The notes under the pieces are model-generated. The model was given only the letters and a program-made list of their open reading frames with translations, was not told the origin of the DNA and did no database searches. From Lenzites betulinus (taxonomy: Eukaryota; Basidiomycota; Agaricomycetes; Polyporales; Polyporaceae): DNA of 64,000 nucleotides. A program made the translations under genes and the position numbers. Shown piece by piece: positions 33,843 to 49,791 of the stretch; position 1 is the stretch's first letter, and every line of letters begins with the position of its first letter. The stretch is taken from contig JABYQU010000016.1 of assembly GCA_022264855.1 (NCBI GenBank), positions 434,001 through 498,000 on the forward strand. The letters are read 5' to 3'.

Positions 33843-35907
33843 CTACGTCGCACTGAGCGAGTTGTTGCTCATGATCTGCTTGAACATCTGGAGCGCGGCC
33901 TCGCCTGTGGTCAGCGTCGCGTGCTTGTACGCCGGGACCTCATGACCACTGCGAAATCCCCGGAGGTCAGCGCTCGAACCATAACCGACGACGACGATGA
34001 TGCAGAGAGAAACGGTACTCACGCGCCGAAGATGCGCACGTACGAGAACGTGCCCGCGTTCTTGAACATGCCCGCCGCCTGTCCGCGCACGGTGAAGCTC
34101 GAGAACGCCTGCTTGGCATACTGGGCGGTGAACTGCGTCTGGAGCGCGTCGACCATCGCCTCCACGCCGTGGAAGTTCAGGATGTAATCCTGTACACACA
34201 GGACACATAACCTCTCGTCAGCACCGCTGTCAGAACGACAACAAGGGAACGGAAGCGCACCGCATCACCGTCGTACACGATCGTGCGCACGCCCGCGTTG
34301 ATGACCTTCTCGAGGTTCGGACGCGAGTTGTGCATCCAGTCGCCCGTCGCCGCAAAGTTGCTGTACACATCGTCGTTCGTCTCCTGCCACGTGGACTCGG
34401 CGCCGATCTGCTTCATGAGCGTCTTCGAGCCGAGGTAGGTGTCCAGTGCGGGCGGGTACGGGTCCGGGTTCTTCGTGAGCACGTAGTACACGTCGTAGTT
34501 GCCCGCGAGCGGCGAGAGGATGTTGTCGTTGCAGCTCTCCTGCGCCTCCGAGCAGTCGTTGACTGAACCCGACGCATAGCAGGCGGTGATCTAGGGAGGG
34601 TGCTTAGGATCTGCGGCTCGACAGCTGGTAGGGTGCTGCTTACCTGATCTCTGCATCCGCCTGATTTGGTGAAACTGGTGTTCGCGCGGGTGATGACACT
34701 CTGCGACACGAGGGCGTGGTATCTACCAGACACATATCAAGCTTCACGTAATCCATAGATGCACAAGGATGACTTACGGGTTCGACGCGGCGTAACTGAT
34801 GTAGCCAGGGTACTGCGTGAGAGGATCCTACACGGACAGTCAGGTGAGACGGTCGTACGGCGAGCATGGCGAACACATACCGTCAATCCATCACCAACAC
34901 CAAGGACCTTGAGGTTGATGGGGAGGCCGGAGATGGAGCCGCTAGCAATGGCGGCGTTTTGATCGAGGAAGTAGCTACGGAGATAATGGATAAACAAACG
35001 CCGGGAACGCATACCAAGCGGAGAAACTTACGCCGCAAAAGTGGGTCCGTAATGTCCGCCATATCTTTAGAAGATCCAAGGTCAATGATGAGCCAATGTC
35101 GAGCTTGCGGCTAAATACGTACGACTCGGTCCAGAGCGCGAAGTCGTTCTTCTGGTACGCCGCGAAGCGCGAGTCCTTGAAGAAGATCTGGAGGAAGTTC
35201 CAAATGTCTTCCGCCGCCGCCTGGGACGTCCCAACATCCGTAGTGCCGTGGGAGAAACCAACACCGACCGGCTGGTCAATGTAAAGCCTGGGCGCTATGT
35301 TGTCAGCCTCACCCCACACAAGGTGACAATGGAGTTGCAACGCACATGTTGGAGACTTGGTTCCAGGAGTTGGGGTTCAAGGTGACACTTTTGCTGTCGT
35401 TCGTGATCCTGCAAGGACCGTGCTCCTGGAACAGCCCGATCATGCTGGAACTCCCCGGCTGGATCTCGTCTGTCAGTACTCCCGTCTCGCGCTCGGGAGG
35501 ACGGAACTTACCCCTCCATTGAGCCAGATAGTCAGCGGCGCGGTGGCAGGGCTGCTGCGGGCTTCGAAGAACCAGAACCTAAGGTGTGCATGACCTGGTC
35601 AGTACGGCATGCGCCGCAGTGCATCGAGCGCAGGTACGCACCATATGCTCTTGTCAGACGCCAGATCGCCGTAGCCTGACGCCTGGTTCACGCCGGGGGT
35701 AGTCTCGCAGATGCCACTGTTCTGCACGACACGCAGCTTGCCCGGTGTCGTAGCGGCGGGGGCCAAGTCGATGGCGGCCACCTTGGTCTGAGGTGTGGTC
35801 TGGGTGCCACCGAGGACCCCGTTAACTATGGGGACCTGGCCTCCGAGCACGGAAGCGGCGGGCAACGCGGCCAAGAGCGCAGTCACAGCGGATAGACTGA
35901 AGAGCAT
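33843..35907 (-). CDS. Secreted serine carboxypeptidase, S10 family
   Basis: Eleven exons (35907-35642, 35578-35512, 35458-35346, 35287-35123, 35064-35032, 34974-34881, 34827-34778, 34722-34644, 34590-34261, 34189-34023, 33948-33843) give 489 aa. S10 peptidases remove C-terminal residues at acid pH in the vacuole or outside the cell. A signal peptide is visible ([22 protein letters not shown]). Family marks: the oxyanion-hole segment [24 protein letters not shown], the nucleophile in WTESYGGHYGP, the catalytic Asp in VYDGDADYI, and the His in GHEVPAY. The residue before the Glu of the nucleophile motif is Thr rather than the common Gly. No GPI signal is seen, so secretion is likely. Confidence 0.95.
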
Positions 35908-36895
35908 GGTAGCAGAAGAGAAGGGGATGCTAGATGCTGTCAGCCGTGCCCGTCTGAGGTGGTAGCCAGCCGGATTTTATACCAGCCTCGGCGCTGGAAG
36001 GAAGCAGTGCGGGGTATTGCCGCGAGCGACCCGGAGGGTCGAAAGATCGAGGGTGATGCTATCAGTGCTTCTGAAGAGCATGAGGCGTTGTGCGATACAG
36101 CTACATTGGCAGGCGGGCGGATGAATAGGCAGAGGGAGGCGGCAGTGTGGTCACTTCGGTCGGGAACTCCGCCAGCCATGCTGCAACTGCTCCATAGGCG
36201 CCCAATACCATGTGCGCATCCTGGCTTCTCTGGCGGTGCGTCGTCGCCGGCGGTACCGTGTGGCACCTTCCTATCACTGGCCAGGTTATTTCTGGATATC
36301 AGAGTACGATCAAGACCGGTGCTGGCAGTCGCAGGAGCCAGGTCACTCACCCTAGTTTGAACATTGCCCCGTGCAAACAACAACGTGCACGTTGTTCATC
36401 CGTATTGCAAGGCACCCTGCTTAACAATGCAGAGATGGAAGCAGCTAGATGACAGGTTCATGCAATCCATCCGATCTCTACGAACCCCGTGGCGGTAGCA
36501 TGCCACACGCAATTGCTAACCATGGCGAAGGCGGCGTGGCTAGGTCTTGGACGAGCGCTACAGTGGCGTCAAGATGTAGCGGTGCTATGGTGGGACACAC
36601 TGGGATGCGTCATTCCTATTAGCATCCAGGGGTGAATCCCGCAGGCAAGTGGCATACCTCGATGGAGAGTCTGAATGAATCCACATGTAGCTGTACACAC
36701 CTTGCCACCATTTCATAAAGGAGCATACTTGCTGAGTGAAGGCGCTCAGAGCGATGTGATCATGCAACATATTGTGCACATGGTCGCCCACTGATTGAAA
36801 TGTGGCAGCTCCCACATCCAAATCCAAAGCATTTGCGAAGCGAGTGTACAATGTTCCATATATTAGTGAGGTCCGTGTCAGAGTCTGTTGTATAA
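35908..36895. other. 1-kb intergenic stretch, no gene seen
   Basis: This is the promoter side of the carboxypeptidase gene and the trailer of KGD4. A minus-strand frame at 36585-37142 is read-through of the last KGD4 intron. Nothing else is supported. Confidence 0.5.
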
Positions 36896-37343
36896 TTAGT
36901 GCAGCGAGGCGCCTCCGCTCTGCCATCGCACGCACGCTCCTTGTCAGCACATCCTCAAGAAATGAGCAGCATATTCGAAGACACACCTGAACCAGCTCAA
37001 TCTCCCAATCCTGCAGCTCGCGTTTCCAGAGACGCGAAGGCGCCTCCCAAAAGTCCTGGTACACCGCGCTGCTCGCACCGGCCTTCGAAGACGACGCCGC
37101 AGGGGAGCTTGACTGGGACGGAGAGCTCTCAAACTTCTTCACAAAGTCTGCAAAGTGTTGCTTGAGCTCGGCCGGTGCAAATGGGTGCGGGTGCTGCTCC
37201 TCGGGCTCTGTGCGCGTCCCGCACGGTTAGCGCCGAGTCTACGGTGAACGAGCGCGAGGACGCGTACTTGTGGGCCATTGGCGCCGCCCAATGAATCGGA
37301 TGAGGGGCTTGTGGGCATTCGCAAGACGCAGTGAGGGCAACAT
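36896..37343 (-). CDS. KGD4: Mitochondrial KGD4/YMR31 family protein
   Basis: Exons 37343-37268, 37207-36987 and 36919-36896 give 106 aa. The family (yeast Ymr31/Kgd4, animal MRPS36) was first listed as a small mitochondrial ribosomal protein and is now known as a subunit that attaches the E3 enzyme to the 2-oxoglutarate dehydrogenase complex. Marks: N-terminal ANAHKPLIRFIGRRQWP, then HPHPFAPAELKQHFADFVKKF, a Ser/Ala linker, DFWEAPSRLWKRELQDWEIE and the C-terminal SGGASLH. The last exon is only 24 nt; without it the frame runs on and the typical SGGA ending is lost. It lies head to tail behind MRS6 on the same strand. Confidence 0.9.
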
Positions 37344-37577
37344 GGTGAGCAAGGAGGCCGTGGTCGTTGTGGACGAAGGCGGATAGTGAGGTCGCCGGGC
37401 TGGCTTCGGCCGACTCCGACACTCTCCTGACGCGCGCCTTTTCCGTCGGCCAAGCCAGGGCTTGCCTATACGAGGAATTCGGACTCACCGGCCTCCAGCA
37501 AGTGTCTGCCTTTCCCCCGCGATTCATGCTCGAGAATAATTCTACAGCTTGTACATGGCTCGTGTTCCTATTATTAT

Positions 37578-39454
37578 CTACCAGTCGTCCGAGGTTTCCA
37601 CCTCCGCAGCGTCCAACGGCGGCCAGAACGAATCAATCTCTCCCGACTCCTCCTCCTTCTCCCCGCTGACATCAGCACCCTGAGTTGGAGGTCGTTTCTT
37701 TCCTAGCTTCTCAACTGCCTTCCAGAACATACCCTCCGCATTCTGTGTAGCCTCGTCCGCCACCGAGGTAATCAGCGGCTTGTGCGGAGGCGCGACGATG
37801 ATTCCCGGGTCCGCATCTAATGTTGTGGCAAGCGCATGATGCAGGGTGTAGAATACGGTAAAGAGCGGTGTTGCAGGAGTCGTCTCTGATGAGGGTGGGG
37901 ATGTGAGTGTGAGGGTCGCGTCGAGGTAAGGTCGGAGGAGTCCTTCAGCGGAAGTTGAGGATGTGGATTGTGGAAGTGGCAGTAAGATGTTAACAATCCC
38001 TGTGTTTGCGGGATTAGCTGAGGAGCGCTTTAACAAAGTGAGGGACTCACATCTCCCTTTAGGGGCGGACATGCTGCCCTCGCCCGTGATGAGTACATGG
38101 GCGGCTGTTGTCGACGATCCACCCGCTAGACTTCCTGGAGGGAAGACAAGGGCGGCGGTGTCCACTTCATAGCTGGGCGTAACAGGCTGTGAAGACTGCT
38201 CCTCCTCGTCACCGTCTTCGCTCTCATACGCGTCTAACGTTTCCTCTACTGGGTCAGATGGCGTAAACGATATTTGCTTGTCAATGACTGCGATGCATCT
38301 CGCCATTGCGCATGTTGAAGTCGAAGGGCCAGACTGCGGTAGGGTGCTGGAGGATGGGGAAGAGGAAATATAGTCCGGAGATGTAACGATGATCTTCGCC
38401 GTAAGCGGCTCGTCGAAGTCCTCCAGCTCAACGGTGTAGCGCGCACCATCGGCAGCCGTAGGAGCCGCTTTCTCGATAGGTGTTGCACTACTCGCAGAAG
38501 GTGAAGGGGGTTTAACAGCCGCCACCTGTCTTCCCAAGATGTATGTGCCGCCCTTCACTGCCGACGTGCGACAGAACCCCTGTGCGGTCTCGCCTAAGCC
38601 GCCGTAGTGACCAACCAGGAAAGGCGATGCACCATAACGGCCTGCCGACCGCAGATATTGGCGGATGCGCTGCAGGGCGGGAAGGGTAGTTTCTAGCATG
38701 CGCCGATAATAAATGCATCGTCCGAAAGTATAGCATAACAGCGACCTCACCTTCTGCAGAGGTACAAAAAGCCAGTGCATACGCTATCGCAGTGGCAGGT
38801 TTGTCGTTGATCGAAAACGCCTCTCGCAGGAACTGCAGGAATAGAATCCCCTCTTTGCCCTCGAGTTCCTTCTTGCCTTCGAACTCTCCCGCGGCAAACA
38901 TGAGGAAGCGCATTAGGCGGCGCTTTTCCATGAGGGACAGCGCCTTGCTCTTGAACACATCCTCTTTGCTTCCGGGGACGCTTTGCACGAAGCCGGGCCG
39001 GTCGTAGACCACGACCTTCTCCAGAAGTTTGAAGGAGCCGTAGCGGGATACGCCAGACGCTATTAAAGAATCAATGTGGGGACCAGCGGACGGAACAATT
39101 GACAGCGCGAGCGAAGCAGCATACTGCCTCGACTGTGGGGGGATGGTGGATGAGCGAGAGATAGAGGAGTACCGCGCCCTCTGGTGCGCTGAGTAATTGG
39201 AGGGTGATCGTCCATTGCTTGCATCCGCAGCTCGGGAGTCTGCCCATTCGGCCAGTTCGTCTAGGGTGAGCGACGCCTCGTCACCACCATAGTACTGATT
39301 GTTGTCTACATGCGCGACCTTGAAGCCTGCCTTGGAGAGGGCGCTGTGGCGGCGGTCTTCAGCGCAAGCAGCCTCAATAAGGGACGCACGATGCTCACGC
39401 GGCTGCAATCGACTCAGAGAGGCCGGTGCCCAGCACGACAACGTCGAAGTCCAT
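37578..39454 (-). CDS. MRS6: Rab escort protein (Rab GGTase component A)
   Basis: Exons 39454-39399, 39343-38751, 38692-38051 and 37999-37578 give 570 aa. Rab escort protein presents newly made Rab GTPases to geranylgeranyl transferase and delivers them to membranes. The start MDFDVVVLGTGLSES is the dinucleotide-fold motif of the GDI/REP family; VAHVDNNQYYGGDEASLTL follows across the first intron. Family blocks GSFKLLEKVVVYDRPG, KSKALSLMEKRRLMRFL, and FLVGHYGGLGETAQGFCRTS with AVKGGTYILG are present. The long insertion near residues 120-190 and the larger size argue for REP rather than GDI. A short acidic, disordered C-terminus follows. It shares a 277-bp divergent promoter with the nucleolin-like gene. 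Confidence 0.9.
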
Positions 39455-39731
39455 GCCTCTTTGCGCTGTATGCGTATGGTGCTGGTCGCCGTTCGACTCG
39501 ACGCACTCAACAGTGCTGGGGTGACCAAGGTGCGCGTTCCTGGACGCGATCGGCGGCACGAAGCTCCCGGGCGGATCACGGGACTCCGGAAAAGGCCGAA
39601 CGCCGCCGCCGTTTCCATCTTTGCAAAAATTTGGAGCGCCTGTTTTCTCCCAGGCTCTCTTGCGCTCACCCTCATCCGCTCCTCATACCCCTCCCTTCCT
39701 GCCTCACCCCCGTCCTTCATTTTATTCCGCG
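39455..39731. promoter_or_regulatory. Shared divergent promoter of MRS6 and the nucleolin-like gene
   Basis: 277 bp between the two ATGs; pyrimidine-rich just upstream of the nucleolin-like start (39640-39728). No specific site recognised. Confidence 0.55.
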
Positions 39732-41665
39732 ATGGCCAAGACTGCTTCAGACAAGAAGGTCGACAAGAAGGCCGACAAGAAGGTGGCAAAGAAGGTCGCC
39801 GCGGCCCCCGCTAAGGCCGCCGCAGCGTCCAAGCCCATTTCTTCTGCAGAAATCCTCAAGAAGGCAAAGGAGCTGGTATGTCTCTCTTACATCGCAACAA
39901 GCGTTCGTATCGCTCATGCTCCACAGGCCAAGACGAAGTCCAAGGCCAAGAAGGCTAAGCCCAGCAGCAGCGATGAGTCGTCAGAGTCCGACTCTGAGGA
40001 CGAAAAGCCTGCCCCCAAGGCGAAGGCAAACGGCAAGACCCCTGTCAAGGCTGCTCCTAAGGCTGCCAGCTCCACCTCTGATTCGTCCGACTCCGACGCT
40101 GAGCCCCCCGTTGCCAACGGCAAGGTACGTGAGGGTGCCCCTCACCGTGAGATCGCAACTTACAACTCTTCATAGGCAAAGGCAGCAGCCAAAAAGGCTG
40201 CCTCAAGCTCCAGCGAGGAGTCGTCTGAGTCTGAGTCGGACTCTGGCAAGAAGGCCGCTGTGACCGCCAAGGCAGGTGCCAATGGCAAGGTGTGTTGAAA
40301 TGTCTGTACCAGCCCTCTCCCCCTATTAATTGTCATGTAGAAGGCTGCCGCTTCGAGCTCTGAGAGTAGCGACTCCGAGGACGAGAAGCCCAAGGCTGCT
40401 CAGGTAAAAAAGGCTGCGGCCAAAAAGGCGTCTTCGTCAGATGAGAGCTCGTCTGAGGAGGAGGCTCCCAAAAAGGCTGCCCCGGCCTCCGCCAAAAAGG
40501 CTACCCCCGCGAAGCCCGCGGCGAAGGCCACCCCCGCAAAGAAGGCTGAGTCCAGCAGCGATAGCTCCGACGAAGATTCTTCCGAGGCACCCGCTGCCAA
40601 GAAGGCATCAGAGTCGTCCTCTGAGTCGGGCTCTGACTCTGATTCGGACGAGGATGTTGAGATGGCGGATGCCTCGAAAGCAGCGCCTGCTAAGGGTATG
40701 TCGCTTGACCATTTGATCCTCCATACCTGCTCATCATCACAGCAGGCAAGCGGAAAGCTGAGGACGACTCGGTCGCTCCCGCTAAGAAGGCGAAGGTCGC
40801 CAACGGCGACGCGGCGGAGGCCGACGGCTCCGAGCCCGTGAAGACGATCTTCGTTGGTCGCCTCTCATGGAACGTCGATAACGACTGGCTCGCGCAGGAG
40901 TTCGCTGAGTGCGGAGAGGTCATCTCCGCGCGTGTCCAGATGGACCGCAACACGGGCAAGTCCCGTGGATTCGGCTACGTCGAGTTCGCGACGGCCGAGG
41001 CTGTCGACGCTGCGATCGCGCTCAACGGCAAGGAGATTGACGGCCGTCCTGTCAACATCGACAAAAGCGAGCAGAAGGACAAGACTGCCGTACGCGAGCA
41101 GCGCGCATCGAAGTTCGGCGACTCCCCGAGCGAGCCTTCTTCCGTCCTCTTCGTCGGCAACCTCAGCTGGGACACCACTGAGGACCAGGTCTGGGAGATT
41201 TTCGGCGAGTACGGCGACGTGAAGAGCGTCCGTCTCCCGACCGATCGCGAGACCGGCAGGCCGAAGGGTTTCGGTTACGTCGAGTTCACGGACCTCGATG
41301 CTGCCAAGAAGGCGCATGAGGGTCTGGCTGGTTCCGACATTGGTGGTCGCGCCATCCGCCTGGACTACTCCCAGCCCCGGGATAACAGCGGTGGTGATCG
41401 TGGCGGCTTCCGCGGCGGTCGCGGCGGCGGTGGACGTGTGAGTAGTCATGTTGTGTCTCGGCGTTGGCGGGAGGCTCAATAAGCGTTCTAGGGGTTTGGT
41501 GACCGCGGTGGAGGCCGTGGCCGTGGTGGCTTCGACAGGGGACGTGGTCGCGGCGGTTTCGACCGTGGACGTGGTGGCCGTGGGGGCTTTGACCGTGGCC
41601 GTGGTCGTGGTGGACCCCGCACTGGCGGGATCGTCCCCGCCGAAGGCAGGAAGACGACTTTCTAA
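39732..41665 (+). CDS. Nucleolin-like nucleolar RNA-binding protein (NSR1/gar2 type)
   Basis: Six exons (39732-39875, 39927-40124, 40176-40289, 40341-40695, 40743-41437, 41492-41665) give about 559 aa. The architecture is that of fungal nucleolins: a long N-terminal half with alternating Lys/Ala and Ser/Asp/Glu blocks (typical CK2 sites), then two RRM domains (KTIFVGRLSW ... SRGFGYVEF; SVLFVGNLSW ... PKGFGYVEF), then an RGG/GAR tail (RGGFDRGRG repeats) ending GRKTTF. Yeast Nsr1 and fission-yeast gar2 with this layout act in pre-rRNA processing and ribosome assembly. The fifth exon has a tandem acceptor (CAGCAG), so Ala may be added or skipped at that point. The TAA ends at 41665. Confidence 0.92.
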
Positions 41666-42054
41666 ACTGTCTCAGTATGCTGATCTCGTAATATTCTGCT
41701 TGCTTGCTGTTTCACGCCCGTCTTGTATGCTTTCATCATCCCATGTTTACTCGATGTAGTTAGTTAGCACTCCCGCCTTGACATGTCTCTCAATACGACC
41801 ATCTATGGATGCATGACAATCGTGTGTTGTATGGGTATATCAGCTGTTGCTGGCATACAAGCGACGAAACAGTGTGCAGTGCATACACTGAGAACTGTAA
41901 GGGCATTTGCCTTCACCAGAATCCCCACGTACGTTGGCAAATAAAACATGCACTTCATAGCTCTGGTCAGAGCTTTTTGAATCCAGGACGGCGTCTCGGG
42001 ATGCACACAGCGTTACAATCATGACCGAGTCCATAGCAATACAAAAACAGCAAA
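41666..42054. other. Tail-to-tail spacer, no gene seen
   Basis: This holds the 3' ends of the nucleolin-like gene and SCL1. Nothing recognised. Confidence 0.6.
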
Positions 42055-43198
42055 TCAATCCTTCTCCGCGTATGCCAGAAGATGCCGCTCGATCTCCTCC
42101 TCATTCATGACCCGCCACTGTCCCCGAGTCTTCGGGTCCTCGTCTTCGCCGTCAGAAACGATACCAATCTCGACTTCGCCGGGCTTGAAGTCAGTCGCGT
42201 GTACCGTCGAGATAGCCTCGATCGCCAACTGAAGACGACGCGTGTGAGCAGCGTGCATTTGGAAGGCGGCACTTCACGGCAAGGGAGCGTACCTCGATGA
42301 CCTCCGCGCGGGAGAGTGTTTGGCCCGCCTTGACGGCATCGTCCGCACCACGCCCCGAGTCGAGCTTCTTCCACTTCTTCTCGAGGTGGTTCATGGCCTC
42401 CTGCTGCTTCTGGCCTGCCGAGGTCGCGTGGTAGCCCACAAAGTAGCCGGCGGGGTCGAGCTTGAAGCATGATGGGCCCAGCTCCGGGTCGCTGCCAATG
42501 AGAATCATGGCTACCAACGTGGTTTGCCGTGAGACACAGTTGCTGGGGAAGGAGGGCGGGGGGACGTACAAATGCCTAACGGCCGCATGCCCGCGCGCTG
42601 GGTGTAGACCTGGTTTATGTTCGCCATCCTGCGCGAGAGCGCGTCTGGCGTGATTTCGTAGCCGTACTTGTAGCGGAACTCTGCAGCCTCTGCGCGTGCG
42701 CGCATTACTTGTGCGCGGGCGTCGGCTGTATGGGTGTACCACGATGAGCATTCCAATACGCTGTCGAGCGGTCAGAACGACGTACCGATCAAGCCCGTCA
42801 TGACACAGCCGATAGTGGGAGTGATGCTGAAAAGGTGGGTGATAGTCGACGCATCGAGGAGCTTGTCCTAACGCGGTGCGAGTATTGGATGTCAGGGTAT
42901 GCCGAGTGCCACAAACGCAAGGTGGCTTACGGGGACTTTCTTTTGCGTGATGACTACCGCGGTGTCCTTGCCTCGTACTGCAATGGCAGTGTGACCTGAG
43001 CCGGAGATTGCCTTGAATGCATATTCTGCGTGCTCGTATATGAGCAGTATTCCTTGATCGGACGTGGGCTGGTTACACACCTACTTGGTACAGGCGTCCC
43101 TCTGGGGAGAAGACGGTAAGGAATCTAATGCCACATTATGAGCAAAGCTAGATTGATGACACAGAGCATACATACCGATCGTAAGAGGTGCGGGACAT
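42055..43198 (-). CDS. SCL1: 20S proteasome subunit alpha-1 (PSMA6 type)
   Basis: Seven exons (43198-43176, 43124-43081, 43025-42931, 42867-42786, 42725-42570, 42510-42293, 42228-42055) give 263 aa. It forms part of the outer alpha ring that gates the 20S proteasome. The N-terminus [20 protein letters not shown] followed by VEYAFKAI is the alpha-subunit signature; [56 protein letters not shown] and [20 protein letters not shown] match alpha-1 best among the seven. First exon only 23 nt. It is divergent from RPC1 over 357 bp. Confidence 0.95.
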
Positions 43199-43555
43199 GA
43201 TGGGAGAGGAAGAGCACGGGCTACGCGGCGGACGGGACAAGTGAAGCTGGGAGGACGCGCAAGTCAACGCGTACGCGTATCTCGATCTCTTGGGACACGG
43301 TTTTAGGGTTAGGGCTGGTCTAAACGCCTGTATGACTCCAGTCACGTGCCTAGCAAAAGTATTGATCGCGGAACGGGAAGCGAGGTGTTTTCCAGTAGTA
43401 CTACTACGCGTTGAAAGTACAGCCGCCTACTCCTATCTGCCGTCTGGCACTCTGCCGCTTGTGTATTCTGACTCGACTAGTATCAAAATATACGGAGCTG
43501 AACTCTTCAACGTAAGACAGTCGCGCGGCGGAAGGGTGCGCAGGAAGAGGACGGT
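43199..43555. promoter_or_regulatory. Shared divergent promoter of SCL1 and RPC1
   Basis: It contains two abutting ACGCGT sites (43267-43278), the sequence of the MluI cell-cycle box, and TTTTAGGGTTAGGG (43301-43314), two telomere-like repeats resembling a telo-box. Function of either here is inference. Confidence 0.55.
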
Positions 43556-48711
<5,156 letters not shown>

Positions 48712-48998
48712 TGTTGTACCGAGATTATGTATTGTACCTTATTGGCATTTGTATCACTACACCACGGCCGCTTCTCCAAGTTCTAAACTCACGTCTCGGG
48801 GCCCCGTTACGCGTCATCGGGCATAGCATGCGCCCGCCAAAACGGATCTCCCTTCTCATGACTATGGTTTTGGTATTGCACTCTCCGGAAGCCGTCGTTG
48901 ACAAAGCACGCCGATTGCCTTCATCGATCTTGGCACCGACCATATAAGCCGCCTTTCCGTCCCGCGAATCCGCGAGACCCTCGTCCAACAGTTACACC

Positions 48999-49578
48999 AT
49001 GAGCCAGGACAACGTCGCAAAGATCCGTAGCCCTCCGACGACTGTAAGCCTCCACTCTCAAACCCCTATAACGCATACTCACCACGCCCCCGCAGCTCGA
49101 GGCGATCCTCGCCCAAGAGGAGCGCTGCGTCCTCCCGCACTTCACCGCGGACACCGCCTGGGAGCTCGGCACCCGCCTGCGCGCGCGCCTCGTCCGCGCC
49201 GCGCCCGGGCGCCCCGCCGTCGTGAACATCACGCTCGCGAACAGCGACCAGCTGCTCTTCCACTGTGCGAGCGCGCCCGGCACGCTGCCCGACAACGACA
49301 CCTGGGTCGCGCGCAAGCGCGCCGCGGTGCTGCGCTGGGGGCGCAGCACGTGGCACCTGCACAACAAGTACGGCGGGGACGAGGGCGCGTTCCGCGCGAA
49401 GTTCATGCTCGGGGAGCGCGCGGGCGAGTATGCGATCCATGGGGGCGGCTTTCCGGTGCGCGTAAAGGGCGTCGAGGGCGTGGTGGGCGTTATTGTGGTT
49501 AGTGGGCTCACGATGCAGGAGGACCATGAGGTGATCGTGGAGGTGCTGGAGGAGTACTTGCAGTCGCTGGGGAATTAG
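48999..49578 (+). CDS. UPF0303 / haem-degrading-like (DUF336) protein
   Basis: Exons 48999-49043 and 49096-49578 give 175 aa. It matches the small cytosolic family that includes yeast YBR137W: ILAQEERCVLPHFTADTAWELG, VVNITLANSDQLLFHCASAPGT, DNDTWVARKRAAVLRWGRST, and HGGGFPVRVKGVEGVVGVIVVSGL, then EDHEVIVEVLEEYL. The fold belongs to the DUF336 (HbpS-like) group. The yeast relative has been linked to the tail-anchored protein pathway, but its biochemical role is not settled. It follows RPC1 on the same strand after 287 bp. Confidence 0.9.
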
Positions 49579-49791
49579 GAATCTCGTCAAGGCGGTGTAT
49601 TATGTGTAGTACAGGAAGGGCATGTAGGGCATGGGTGGTCGTCAGCAGTACTCGTGATGTACGATAATCGACGAAAATTCTATGAGAGCATACACGGTAT
49701 ACAGCGGGCGATCTAGGCATTATGCGGGGGAATCATACACGAACAAGAGGTACGTATGCTACAACTCGGACGAATCGTCACGAACCAGTCA

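Noticed and set aside
36585..37142. 185-codon minus-strand ORF
   Set aside because: It reads through the last intron of KGD4; the conserved ending is in a 24-nt exon at 36919-36896.
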